Below are positions 40,363 to 51,081 of a stretch of 64,000 nucleotides of DNA, piece by piece (positions within the stretch are counted from its first letter, which is position 1; each line of letters starts with the position of its first letter). The notes under the pieces are model-generated. The model worked only from the letters and a program-made list of their open reading frames with translations, did not search any database and had not been told where the DNA came from. Both the position numbers and the translations under genes were made by a program. This stretch comes from Bicyclus anynana (Eukaryota; Arthropoda; Insecta; Lepidoptera; Nymphalidae): assembly GCF_947172395.1 (NCBI RefSeq), contig NC_069093.1:8653561-8717560 (forward strand), written 5' to 3'.

Positions 40363-41970
40363 TCTGTTCCAATAACTGGTAAAATGTGATATCAGCAAGA
40401 CCTTTAAGTTTGGGCTAGTGTATTTTGGTTAACACTGTGGTTATCTTCCTCTAGGTAGATGTCTTCACTGTTACAGGTCGTGTACACATTTCTTTAACTT
40501 CAAAATCGATTTGGCCGTTCCAGAAATTAAACCGGATAAACAGAAAGACAAAAAACCAAAATTTTGAAAAATTTATTAAGGTGTGTGTTACAGACAGACA
40601 CTTCAATTTTATTTATATGTATATTGATGATTAATTTATTTATTAAGATCCTGATGTAAAACAAAAAGCACTTATCACCGAAGTTGATATTCGCAATGCT
40701 CAATACACGATACTGGTAAGAATCCGGCTGCTTGATATTTAGATTTCTGACCTCGTTACGACTACTCGACCGAGCGCACTTTGTGTTGAACTTCGCATTT
40801 ATTCGATTTTATTTCTTAAAAATAACAACATAAATACTAAAGTCCTTTGTCAAGAAACATTCAAATACGCCCAATACCACAACTTAGTGCCGATTACATT
40901 TTGACGTGTGCAATTTGTACCTATTGCGAAATGTAATATTTCGTTCATGCACTTGCAATTCTAATCGGTGATTGTTTGGACACATTACATTCGACTCATG
41001 GTATTCATAAATTAGGCATAGGTTATTTAAATACTGTATGTGAGAACATATCGAAATTGCAATTAATAAGATAGTCACAGAACAGAAAACAACTCCGATA
41101 TAGATTAAGCCTCTCTGCCACTCTAAAACGCTAGCTCATACTTTATTAATAAACGATCGGTAAACATAGGTATATTTTAATTTATATCAAACACAGACAG
41201 ACCTGACGTTTCACACATGTGCTTGTAATGTAAGCTTATACATGAAATATAAGATCTAGAAATTAAATAAACCATGATTCAATCAAATGTAGATTTTTTT
41301 AAATTTCTAGATAGAGTTTTTTTAACAAGAGATGTCACACAGTTTTCACTGCACAAACATGACCCGTTCTAGTGAGAGGAAAGAAAGAAAATTGTCGTTT
41401 TGTCAATTTGGCTAGAAACAATTCTTTTCAAATCAAATCAAATATTATGTAGGTTTTGTAAGTAAGGTTCAAAAGACAGGTATTATACTGTATTGGTTCC
41501 ATTACGCTACTCAAACAGATAAGTATTGAAAGTAAATATTGAAAGTAAATTTTCTAATAAAAAAGCTAGTTTTAATAATATCATTCATGGTGACAGAATG
41601 ATTGGCAGGGTTAACATAAAAAAGAAGGTAGGTTTTCATCATGGAAATCAACCGAATAGGGCTGTTTTATTTGAAATTTCTAACGAAGTCAAAGAGAATT
41701 TAACACATAACGGAACATTGAAAAGTAAGCCCCGCACGTCTATTTGTATAAGCCCCGCTCTCTCGCCATTGAACGTCGCAAATAAATCGTAAACGGTACA
41801 CAGCTTCATAAAGCGAGACGAGTTCAAAAGACATTATTCTGTATCGGATCGACCGAGCGCGGCGTTCGATGCTATAGAACACAACGAAACCGTTTCTCTA
41901 GCCGACTTTAATAACGAAGAGATTGAGAGAGATTTGGTTAAAGTTCGTTGCTAGGTCAATATAGAATATT
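40363..41970. other. no gene supported
   Basis: 1.6 kb without a named repeat. Bases 41710-41900 are GC-richer and open on both strands (88 codons + from 41526, 60 codons - from 41882) but carry no recognised motif or splice pair. Confidence 0.3.
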
Positions 41971-42242
41971 AAAAAAAACAGTTGTCTGTAAAGTCGGTTT
42001 ACTGACGATAGTTGAACGTGACAACGTCATAACAAAATACTGATGGAATGGTTGCATTTTTCAAAAGAAAATGTTCGTTTTTCAAAAATATTGTTTAATA
42101 ATCTTCATAGACCAGAATATACTTACTTTATTTCTTGGAAAAAAGTGGGCAACCCTAGAGCGAGGGAACGACGCATGACGTCATCTTTTTTCGAGTGTGC
42201 AGCCGGCTTCATCGAAATATAAGACGCTGTCACGTCAAAAAA
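41971..42242 (-). mobile_element. MITE-CRE copy 5
   Basis: Full length with TGACGTCA at 42176-42183. It has a small duplication (ACTTACTTTA) within the interior. Confidence 0.8.
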
Positions 42243-42419
42243 GAGTCCAAGATTTTGTCTAACTCAATGGCTGATACTCCATCATTAGACCAGGTACACC
42301 ATATTAAATTGCATTGTAACATAAACTTGAATCGAATCAATTCTTCTTCTTCTTCTTCAAATCCTACTTGAAGAAGTGGTTCTAACTGAGCTTTTAAGAA
42401 TCTACTAACAAGGTGACTA

Positions 42420-42612
42420 TCTATGCTAATTATAAAGAGGAAATATTTGATTGTTTGTTTGCATTGAATAAGGTCCGAAAATACTAAACCATTTTAAAAA
42501 ATACTTTTACTACTGGGAAGCTACACTATCCCCGGGTGCTGTATGCTTTATTATATCTCGTATTCCTACGGTAACGGGAACTACGCATGTAAAATCACGT
42601 GATGTCTGCTAG
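42420..42612 (+). mobile_element. HEL, diverged but with both ends
   Basis: TCTATGCTAATTATAAAGAG to ATCACGTGATGTCTGCTAG. The GC hairpin has decayed to an AT-richer CACGTG palindrome. Confidence 0.65.
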
Positions 42613-43130
42613 TGTTATATAAATGGAATGGATTTTTGAAGGACTAGATATTACCCATTTACTGGTATTTAAGTTAAATGTAAAATATAAAACTTTGAAC
42701 GCGAATGTTTGTTGTGTATGTATTTGGTAACATAGTTAGATGTTTTCTAGAATTATTTCTTTTATTAAACAATTTGTTTTTAAGCATCTAAAGGTAAACT
42801 GGGTACTGTACATTTCACTTCTTTTTGCATAAATTACAGACTGCACTGGGTGTATCCCACAAGGGTTTAAATCAAAGTTAACAAGGAAGTGAAGGAGCAG
42901 CCCAGACAATGTAATTTATGTCTTCACTGCCAATTGTGCTTTAGTGGCTATTGTTTACAAATGTAAGGGAATATTCAGCACTACATTGAACCAGTTCAAC
43001 CATGTAGATAGCTGTATTGAAACGTCGCTTGATGTACTGACAAAGCTCTTTAGCTACAATGCTATCTAGTTGTTAATAGCTTGTTGTTATCTGTATTTCA
43101 CTTGTATTGTATTGTATATATTTCAATTAG
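42613..43130. other. no feature seen
   Basis: Nothing recognised. Confidence 0.35.
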
Positions 43131-43141
43131 ACTTAGTTTAC

Positions 43142-43467
43142 GTCATCAACCCATATTCGGCTCACTGCTGAGCTCGAGTCTCTTCTCAGAATGAGAGGGG
43201 TTAGGCCAATAGTCCACCACGCTGGCCCAATGCGGATTGGCAGACTTCACACACGCAGAGAATTAAGGTAATTCTCTGGTATGCAGGTTTCCTCACGATG
43301 TTTTCCTTCACCGATTGCGACACGTGATATTTAATTTCTTAAAATGCACACAACTGAAAAGTTGGAGGTGCATGCCCCGGACCGGATTCAAACCCACACC
43401 CTCCGGAATCGGAGGCAGAGGTCATATCCACTGGGCTATCACGGCTTCATATCCACTGGGCATATCC
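43142..43467 (-). mobile_element. SINE-A, full length with 11-bp target duplication
   Basis: ACTTAGTTTAC flanks it (43131-43141 and 43468-43478). A box perfect; B box GGTTTGAATCC has one change. The 5' end carries an extra copy of CATATCCACTGGGC (+ strand), a local duplication of the head. Confidence 0.9.
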
Positions 43468-43570
43468 ACTTAGTTTACAAGTACTTTCAAAACGTCAGGT
43501 AATAATATTATTAGATAAAGGTGATAATAATTGGTTGAAATCTTGACATTAAAGTTACGAGGTTTCCAAA

Positions 43571-43635
43571 TTCGCTTTGGTCCGAGAAGAGCCCACAACA
43601 AACTCAGCCAGGGTTTATTTTTTGTTTATCACCAT
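43571..43635 (+). repeat. short repeat shared with 11712-11775
   Basis: TCCGAGAAGAGCCCACAACA and CTCAGCCAGGGTTT. Here no RTE-3p sequence follows. Confidence 0.45.
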
Positions 43636-43928
43636 TAAAAAATCTAGAACTTGAGTACACAATCGTTAGTGCAATTCAATGCCAAGCATTTTTATCAACT
43701 AAATAATCCTTAACACTTCTTAGTTCATCATCATATGATTCTGCTGGTTAACCTTAAATAGGTTCTGTCATTCGCCTAGCTCTAAAACATAAACTTGAAA
43801 TATTTGTAGGTTTTATAATATTTAAGTTCCAAGCATGTAACTGATAAGTAAATGAGGAAACTTCACATATTACACTATCATTTAAATGTGTAAAAATTAT
43901 CTTCATTTTCGAATTTGTCATCTTTTCT

Positions 43929-44109
43929 TCTATACTACTAATATCAGAGATAATAACTTGTAAGTTAGAGGTTGAGGTAATTTCTGGATCCGATCATATC
44001 GTCCGATTTTGAAAATTCTTTAATTCTTAGACAAATAGAAAGCTACGATATTTGTGACTGTTATATGCTAGCTTTAACTACGCGAGTGAAACCGTGGAGC
44101 ATCTGCTAG
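43929..44109 (+). mobile_element. HEL, old copy
   Basis: TCTATACTACTAATATCAGA to CGTGGAGCATCTGCTAG, with a worn interior (CCGATTTTGAAAATTCTTTA). Confidence 0.6.
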
Positions 44110-45432
44110 TTATACATAATTATAATGGGAGATTTCAGAATGAATCCACATCTAATGTTCGGTTTATGGAATATTACAGACAACACATTCAATACTATTG
44201 TTGGTCTGGTTTGTAATGTATGACCGAACGTAGCCGTCATTACAAAGCACAATAGATGAATCTAGGTTGCATGGATGTATAGACCATTATTGTGATTTGC
44301 GCAGCATAAGCTTTTTTAAAATTTATTGTTTCCAAAGACAAAAGAGAAGAAGGAAAACCAAAGAAGAGTGTAAAAGAGAATACAATTATCGTTGATAAGT
44401 TTACGGATAGTTAAAGTGAGAGTAGGAATATATTATAACATATTGTACCGACACTATTTATAGAGATCATTCTGTGTTGATCTTATCAAACGATTAAGTA
44501 AAATCGAAAGTCAAAGTGTCAGCTAAATTCATGCGGACGGCAGACTCAACGCAAGTTACATTTACTATTTCAGTTATTTTTTTAATTATTAATTCAATAT
44601 CATAATCAAACTTATATTGACTGTTGTGAAGCAAACCACACATTCACACAACAACCCTCCACTCCATGGTCCATTGTGACGTCACGCTTGATTTATCACC
44701 ATGTTATCTGCGGGGGGCGAATTATCTAATAGCATTGATGGGGAACGCAAATTACCTCTATTGTTTCCTTACCAACATTAACAATAAGCTCATTTATTTC
44801 ACGAAATATTTTCCCAGGACTATTCTGTTCTCTCTCATTAAATAAGTTATTTTATTTACATTATATTTTTATTCGAAAAACATTGTACAGTTTGACTGAT
44901 AGGTTTATTTGTGGGAACAGGGATACTTTTTGGTTATGCAATATATTCACAGCTCCAATTTCAGTTGTATCAGTTACAATAAATTTAAATTTGTCGTCAC
45001 GTCTAATTATAATTGTGAGGGAACCGGTGATATATTTTTTACTTTTTCATTCTAAGTTAATGGAACTACGTAAATATTAACGACTGTTGCATTGACTTTT
45101 TACAATAATGATAAATGTTTAAATACATTAAAATGTAATTTGATAAAATCAAATGTTCTTCTTTTTCAAGTCCTTTAACACGTAGTGATACTTAATGGGT
45201 CAAAACAAGTCTTCTTCAACCGGAAATATCCGGGTTTGCAAAATTGTTTGTGATCCAAGACAGATCGGCCATTGCCTTTATTTCCGCTTCTATGGACCGC
45301 TTCCAAGTTATCTTTGTCCTGCAAAACTTTCGTTTGCTCTCATTTATTATACTGGGTGTTATTAATACTAATTGTAGTTATTACTGTGTTAGAAAATTAA
45401 TAATCTTTAATAGAAGATCAAGGTTGTCTGTA
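44110..45432. other. 1.3 kb unique stretch
   Basis: No element recognised. Bases 44640-44800 combine GTGACGTCAC with AT-rich POU or Sox-like motifs (GCAAATTA, ATTGTTT), which is compatible with an intronic regulatory element but not evidence of one. A 65-codon frame at 44883 is not credible. Confidence 0.25.
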
Positions 45433-45627
45433 TCTATACTAATATAATTATGAAGAGGTAAAGTTTTTGGTATTGTAGGGGGGTCATCTCTAGGTTTATA
45501 AAAGCGACTTTGAAATTCTTTTACCACTAGAAAGGTATGTTATTTGTGATTTTAATAGGTTATATTTCATCCCCGTATTCTCACGAGAACGGGAACTATG
45601 CGGGTGCAAACGCGGGGCGTCGGCTAC
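45433..45627 (+). mobile_element. HEL, 3' end mutated
   Basis: TCTATACTAATATAATTATG to CGCGGGGCGTCGGCTAC. The final CTAG reads CTAC. Confidence 0.65.
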
Positions 45628-45675
45628 TTTTTAAATAAAATTGTAAACAAGATGTTGGGAATTCTAGCTACAAGG

Positions 45676-45716
45676 GGTCCTTGTCCTGCAGTGGACGTCC
45701 ATCTGCCGATAACGAT
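45676..45716 (+). mobile_element. RTE-3p tail relic
   Basis: TGTCCTGCAGTGGACGTCCAT is the RTE-3p end in + orientation, followed by a decayed tail. The only such piece on this strand. Confidence 0.45.
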
Positions 45717-46569
45717 GAAGGTAATGACAAGAAGGTCAAGTTAAGTAAAGTGGTCAAGGTTCAATATTTTATAAAGAAATTGTAAAAAGTAGTCAAACGA
45801 GTATAATTATCGGCTCATTTATGGATGAATGGTTTATAAATTCCTGCATGGATCGCTATTCAAACCGCGGGAGCTTGAAATTAATTAACTTTCGTGGATT
45901 TAAAATGTTCAAGTGTATATTCAAGAATTCAATTAACAGACGGTTTCAATGAAAAATTGCGGTGCTTCGGTCGTGATCGGAATCTGTATTCAATTTTAAA
46001 GCAGAAACTTTAGTACAATTACATTTTAGCTGCCTTTCTAAAGTCACTTGCTTAGTTAGCAAATGTTTAAAATTCAAAAAAATCATTTATTTCAATGGTC
46101 TGAGAGCTGGTTTAGAGTTTTGGTAAACATTTTTGAATAGTTTTTTAAATAGCTCGTAAGTAAGTACTAGCTAGCTGGAGACCTAGCGAGACCTTCATCA
46201 ATGGTATATAATTTAGTGAAATAAATGTGTATAACACATTTTTACACATTGCACTACGACTATTAAAAGCTTAAGTGGTTTATGTTCTGTAGCGTAAATT
46301 TATTCATTGGCAGGTCTTTATCAGTCTTGGGCATCTTGATAAAAGATTCCATCCATTCATACCAAAGATTTTTAAATATTTTATAGAAAAACTGATATTT
46401 AACTAGCTTTCTGTTTTCGGTGTGGTGTACAATAAAGCAATATTCATTTCACTTATGCACGTTTAATTTAATTTAAACTACGCTTAAATGTAGACAATCC
46501 AACTGGATCCACATTTTTAAATAGAAATGTTATTTTGTAGGACGAGTTTGAAATTAGTTAGAAACAAAA
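45717..46569. other. no feature seen
   Basis: AT-rich. Nothing recognised. Confidence 0.4.
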
Positions 46570-46687
46570 CCGCAGATGAATGGAGCAACTAGCGGAGCTT
46601 AAGTTGGATTTAAAATATGCACTGTTTTGAATTCCTATCTAGTATTACACATTATCTAAGCCATCTATGTGTGTACGTGTTTCATCG

Positions 46688-46740
<53 letters not shown>

Positions 46741-46741
46741 G

Positions 46742-46800
<59 letters not shown>

Positions 46801-46801
46801 G

Positions 46802-46839
<38 letters not shown>

Positions 46840-47125
46840 GTCATCATCATCATCATCATCATCATGATAATTATTAGCACCCACATCATTATATTGTTTA
46901 ATTAAACTAACTTAAGCAATATTTAACAGAACTACTCATTTGTATATCGAATTATCGTCAACAAGAATTGAAGGTACTAACAATTATTAACAACTAGGTA
47001 CATACGAGTGGACCAACTAGCAAAGCTTAATTTTTATTTAAAATATGCACTGCTTTGAATTTGTATCTAGTATTGCACTTTATCTCTATAGCCATCCATG
47101 TGAGGGGATTGTACAGTACGTGTTT
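46570..47125 (+). repeat. direct duplication of about 110 bp flanking a microsatellite
   Basis: AAATATGCACTGTTTTGAAT with flanking GAGCAACTAGCGGAGCTTAA (46580-46685) recurs as AAATATGCACTGCTTTGAAT at 47010-47120. Copy 1 breaks into the ATC microsatellite right after GTACGTGTTTC, where copy 2 continues GTACGTGTTTGCAATACAC. Confidence 0.75.
46684..46866. repeat. ATC microsatellite, about 60 units
   Basis: Some 180 bp of near-pure ATC/TCA repeats with GTC interruptions at about 46740, 46800 and 46840. The even spacing (about 60 and 40 bp) of the interruptions suggests growth by block duplication. Poly-His, poly-Ser and poly-Asp frames over it are artefacts. Confidence 0.98.
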
Positions 47126-47341
47126 GCAATACACAAAATCCCCTCCCATTTCATCTTACGATCCTATCAATGGGGGCTAATGGGGTGGACAGCTCTTTGC
47201 TTTCATCTCGCCCTCAGGTTTTTTGAAATCAACGCTGGATTGAGTTACGAGTAATTGAGTTTGTTACGAAAAAAGTTGTACTTGCAAAGTTACTCATGTA
47301 AATAATTTATTAATAGCGTACTTTCGTACATACGACGACGA
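47126..47341. other. no feature seen
   Basis: Nothing recognised. Moderate GC at 47150-47220. Confidence 0.35.
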
Positions 47342-47588
47342 TTTGACGGCCTCCGTGGAGCAGTGGTATGCGCGGTGGATTTACAAAACGGAGGTCCTGG
47401 GTTCGATCCTTTTCTTAATTGGTCCAGGGATGGCTGGATGGATTTAGCATTCCGGTACGATGTCATGTAGAAACCAAAAGGTGTGTGGATTTTCATCCTT
47501 CTCCTAACAAGTTAGCCCGCTTCCATTTTAGAATGCATCATCACTTACTATAAGGTGAGATTGTAGTCAAGCTAATTTATAAATAATG
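47342..47588 (+). mobile_element. SINE-B with two internal deletions
   Basis: Head has an A-box variant (TGGAGCAGTGG) and a B box truncated at GGTTCGATCC, from which the sequence jumps to TTTTCTTAATTGGTCCAGG. A second deletion removes GACGTACCGCCAAGC. 3' end degraded but present. Confidence 0.8.
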
Positions 47589-48078
47589 ATAATAAAAACA
47601 ATGAGTATGTCGCATTCGATTACTCTTAACAATGCCTACATATTTCAGTAATAGTATACATTTAATAGAGCCGTAATAACCCAGCCGTAATAACCAGACG
47701 TTCTGTCCGCCCGATCCAACGGCGACCTACCCGCATTAATTGATTATTTGTTTCACGAAGTAAAAATTTATGTCATTAATGTGATCTTATTAGGTATTTT
47801 ACTTGTGTATTTGTACTATTATGAATTCTGTGCTTGTGTTAGAATAAATAGTTATTCTTATTCATTAGTTATATAATTATCTAGTTTGTATACATCGCTT
47901 AAATATTTTTAAAAGGCGTGCCAGCCTAAAAAATGTGTTTATGTGATAAGTACTAAATAATGTAATATATTTAAGGTTGCATTATTTAATTTTTTTTTGT
48001 AAATTACTGTATTCTTATAAATAATAAAAAAAAAAATAACCCAGCGGACATGATGCATGCCTTCGATTCAGAGGGCGT
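47589..48078. other. AT-rich stretch, no gene
   Basis: Short SINE-A-like scraps (AGAGCCGTAATAACCCAG near 47670; AATAACCCAGCGGACATGAT near 48036) are visible. Nothing else. Confidence 0.35.
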
Positions 48079-48235
48079 AAATAAAGAATATTGTGGTCTA
48101 TAAAATTATTAAACAGTATTTTAGAAAAACGAACATTTTATTTTCAAAAAATGCAACCATTCCGTCAGTATTTTCTTATGACGTTGTCACGTTCAACTAT
48201 CGTCAATAAACCAACTTTACAGACAACTTTTTTTT
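48079..48235 (+). mobile_element. MITE-CRE copy 6, left half missing
   Basis: Begins at AATAAAGAATATTGTGGTCT and runs to ACTTTACAGACAAC. The CRE-bearing half is absent. Confidence 0.7.
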
Positions 48236-48654
48236 TTCTACCTATCGCAGCTCTCTAATAATCATATTAACGTGTATTTATATGTACATATTTAAAACTT
48301 TACTTCACAACAACAATTTCAAGTAACCAATTTGAAAGGCAATTCTGAAATCATAATGTTCAAAACATATCTTCGGGTAGATTAATTTTCGATTCATGAA
48401 TAAATCAAACCAACAGACTCTTAACTGTTTACTCGAACAAAAGCAATAATAACAAATTGCTCCTAATAGCAAGCTCAAGGAACTCCATACAAAGGAATAA
48501 CAAGGGAAACAATACCGAGGTCCGCAAAACTTTACCTAACTATCGATTACATTCTCTATTTGAATAGAATCTGATGACTCTACAATAAATGTTGTCTGCG
48601 GTATCATTCGTTCCCTCAGATCAATTATGGAAGGACCAATATCGTACCCATACT
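48236..48654. other. no feature seen
   Basis: AT-rich. Nothing recognised. Confidence 0.4.
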
Positions 48655-48785
48655 CACAAACAAAACCTGCCTTCCGAACCGGTGGTAGAATCTTTATAAA
48701 TAGTCAACTGACGTGTCAAAAGTGCTTGTAAACTGAGCCTACTTGAAATAAATGTTTTTTGATTTTGATTTGATTTGATTTTGAA
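48655..48785 (+). mobile_element. retroelement 3' end with GATTTTGATTT tail
   Basis: CTTCCGAACCGGTGGTAGAA, AAAAGTGCTTGTAAACTGAG and a tail GATTTTGATTTGATTTGATT are typical of a widespread lepidopteran LINE/SINE 3' end. Only the end is present. Confidence 0.65.
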
Positions 48786-49059
48786 ATTTTCTGTCAATTT
48801 CTGAGGAAAACGAGCTTAGATTTGGTATATATCTTTTACTAAGCTAGAAGTCTTTGCCCGTTTTTTACACCATTTGATTACACTAAAAGGTATTTTTACG
48901 GAGCTCTTTAACCGACGAACACGGTTACAACTATGAAACATCGATATTATAGAGACAGTTTTTATAATCGCATTAGATCGTTGATCATATACTTTAACGT
49001 CTAGCGAGGCAGGTCCTATACAATAATTGGTCTGAGTTCGTTCCATATCAACTTCGGCC
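48786..49059 (-). other. unrecognised - strand open frame
   Basis: An open frame reads from 49070 to 48816 with an internal ATG giving about 76 codons (starting MERTQTNYCIGP). No family is recognised, no splice sites stand out and the base composition is that of the flanks. Probably chance or an old repeat. Confidence 0.15.
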
Positions 49060-49205
49060 AATTGGGCCAATTCGCATTGGGTCAGCGTTGCGGGCTATTA
49101 GCCTAACCCCTTTCATTCTGAGAGGAGACTTGTACAACAGCCGAATTTCATTCTGCGAGGAAACTTGTGCTCATCAGTAAGCCGAATATGCGTTGTTAAC
49201 AATGA
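49060..49205 (+). mobile_element. SINE-A 3' half with a small duplication
   Basis: GCCAATTCGCATTGGGTCAG through two similar TTTCATTCTG(A/C)GAGGA blocks to GCCGAATATGCGTTG. The head is missing. Confidence 0.65.
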
Positions 49206-49382
49206 TGATTACTTAACAAGTTTTATGGTACATTAATGAAAAATACACTTTGTTTTAGATTGTTTTAAAAATGAATTATTATTGGTATCATCCTTCATGC
49301 TAAGAACTCTTTCTCGAAATCAGCTTTCTATTTAAAACCGCGTCCAAATCGGTCCTTCCGTTCAGGATACCACACACAAACT

Positions 49383-49480
49383 CTGACGGCCGATTGCTGC
49401 AGTGAGTAGAGACTGCTTTGCTTTCTGTAATCAAGGCAGTGGGTTCGATGCCCACAACTCAAACGTTATTGTGTATTTAA
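49383..49480 (+). mobile_element. SINE-C head
   Basis: GACGGCCGATTGCTGCAGTG (A-box region) and GTGGGTTCGATGCCCAC (B box) about 50 bp apart. Belongs to a tRNA-derived family different from A and B. The 3' part is not recognisable. Confidence 0.6.
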
Positions 49481-49486
49481 TATATC

Positions 49487-49840
49487 GTACTAATACTATA
49501 GACATGAAAGTTTGTATGGATGTATATTTGGATGTTTGTTACTCTTTAACGCCGCTACTACTGAAGCGATTTGGCTAAAATTTGAAATGGAAATGGATTT
49601 TACTCTGGATTAACACATAGGCTACTTTTTATCGCGAAAAAATTCATGGTTTCCCGAGATTTGCGAAAACTGATGATTTTAATGATATGAATGTTTGTTA
49701 CTATTTTACGCCTCGACTACTAACCGAATAAGCTGAAATTTGGTATTGAAATACGTTTTAGCATGGATTAACACATATGCTACTTTTTATCCCGGAAAAA
49801 TCCATGGTTCCCGAGGGATTTGTGAAAAACTAAATTCCAC
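49487..49840 (+). mobile_element. Helitron-like element with internal tandem duplication
   Basis: CGTACTAATACTATAGACAT, then two similar blocks of about 170 bp each holding TGTTTGTTACT, CTACT(A)...GAAATTTG, GGATTAACACATA(G)GCTAC and TTTTTATC. No CTAG end. Confidence 0.5.
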
Positions 49841-49878
49841 GCTTAAGTGCAGACTAAAATCTATTTCCATTCCAAATT

Positions 49879-49942
49879 TCGGTACGTATTTGTCGGTAGG
49901 GTGGTAACTAGCTACGGCCGAAGCCTCCCACCAGCCAAATAC
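49879..49942 (-). mobile_element. SINE-B internal fragment
   Basis: TTGTCGGTAGGGTGGTAACT and GGCCGAAGCCTCCCACCAGC are the reverse complement of the SINE-B body. About 60 bp only. Confidence 0.6.
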
Positions 49943-50503
49943 ACACTTACACACACAAACACACACCCACATACAGATAAACTTTGATTTAGACCCTAAA
50001 CTTCGTGTCGGGTTAAAAAGTTCAACATTTGACCCATCTTTTAGCATTCCTGTGATGTATTGTGCAGATTTATACCAAATCTACGCTACCCATTCCGCGA
50101 ACCACGGTTCACCCTCGTGCTATTTTTCCGGATTTGGTGTGATCAAACATTGTCACGGCACGACGGGTACAAATTTCCGGGATCGGAAATACATTACTGT
50201 ATCTCATCATTGGATTTTTGAATCTAGTTGTACCGAAATATTCAACTTTAACTGAAACTGTACCTAATAAATTAAAAAAAGACGCGTGGCACTCGGAAAC
50301 TGCCGCGGTAAAGCATAGCATTTTGTATCAACATATGCAATTATTATTATTTATTTTTTATTTTATTCATGCAGTATTTCTTTTTCTTTGATAATAATTC
50401 AAGTTACACTTTTTGAGCGTGGTGACCGATAAAAAAACAAATTTTTCTTTTATTAAATAAATAAAAAGTTAATATTGTTTAAAACATTTTTATTATTGTA
50501 CAA
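49943..50503. other. stretch without a supported gene
   Basis: Bases 50050-50330 are GC-richer, open on both strands for about 70 codons, and contain AATAAA near 50267. GCGTGGCACTCGGAAACTGC near 50284 looks repeat-derived. No protein recognised. Confidence 0.3.
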
Positions 50504-50551
50504 TACATGTGGGTTTTATTATCTTACAGTAGATAATAAAACCCACATGTA
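50504..50551. repeat. perfect palindrome, 21-bp arms, 6-nt loop
   Basis: TACATGTGGGTTTTATTATC plus T (50504-50524) is exactly mirrored by 50531-50551 around TACAGT. It touches the downstream side of the promoter-like repeat that follows on the - strand. Confidence 0.85.
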
Positions 50552-50655
50552 ATGTCTAATCGCACGCACACAACGCCGTGTCGAAGACTGCCGAACTGAA
50601 ACGACGTTAGACGTTGCACGGCCTTCAAGCCACATCTCCGTGCCCGTCGGAGTGG
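50545..50655 (-). repeat. promoter-like dispersed repeat, copy 2
   Basis: Reverse complement of 1075-1180. On the - strand GTCGTTTCAGTTCGGCAG places an initiator-like TCAGT at 50595-50599, followed by TGTGCGTGCGATTAGAC. GC-rich in an AT-rich setting. Confidence 0.55.
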
Positions 50656-50758
50656 GGAGCGTGAGGTTTTTTCGTTACAGAATTTCTGGGTTCGGTCCCC
50701 GCGCTCAAGGCCCGCGATAGAAGCTATGCAATAGCTTAAAAAACTTAATACTAATTGA
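50656..50758. other. short stretch upstream (on -) of the promoter-like repeat
   Basis: GGGTTCGGTCCCCGCGCTCA (near 50689) superficially resembles a B box, but no A box stands at the right distance. Nothing else. Confidence 0.3.
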
Positions 50759-50855
50759 AGAGCCATGATAGCCTAGTGAATATGACCTCTACCTCCGATT
50801 CCGGATTTAAATATTCCTTCACCGTTTAAGACACTTGATATTAGAAAAAACCTGC
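50759..50855. mobile_element. SINE-A chimera, head forward and body inverted
   Basis: AGAGCCATGATAGCCTAGTG to ACCTCCGATTCCGG is the SINE-A head in + sense. It then switches to CCTTCACCGTTTAAGACACT, which is the SINE-A body in - sense. About 100 bp in all. Confidence 0.6.
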
Positions 50856-50928
50856 ATACCTAGAAAGTAAACAACGAAAGTTATTTACACAAGTAATGTA
50901 AACCCTAATGTGAAAAACCTAAATGTGC

Positions 50929-51081
50929 TCTACAAAGTCGAGTTGTGTGTTCAGGAAGCGTAAAAACTATAAACACATAAGTAGACTATAATGTAAGTAA
51001 ACACAAGATTGTGCATGTATGCTCTAAGTGGAGTAGCTAAATTTAGATCACTTTATGCGGTGATTTTGTAGGAACGTAACT
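50929..51081 (+). repeat. dispersed repeat Y, copy 2
   Basis: AAAGTCGAGTTGTGTGTTCA, AATGTAAGTAAACACAAG and GATTTTGTAGGAACGTAAC match 33721-33885 in the same orientation. Confidence 0.65.

Noticed and set aside
41526..41882. Possible small exon, + or - strand
   Set aside because: Open frames are short, overlap on both strands and carry no motif. GC rise is modest.
46617..46905. Long poly-His, poly-Ser, poly-Ile, poly-Asp and poly-Met open frames on both strands
   Set aside because: They are the six readings of one ATC microsatellite and have no start context, domain or splice signals.
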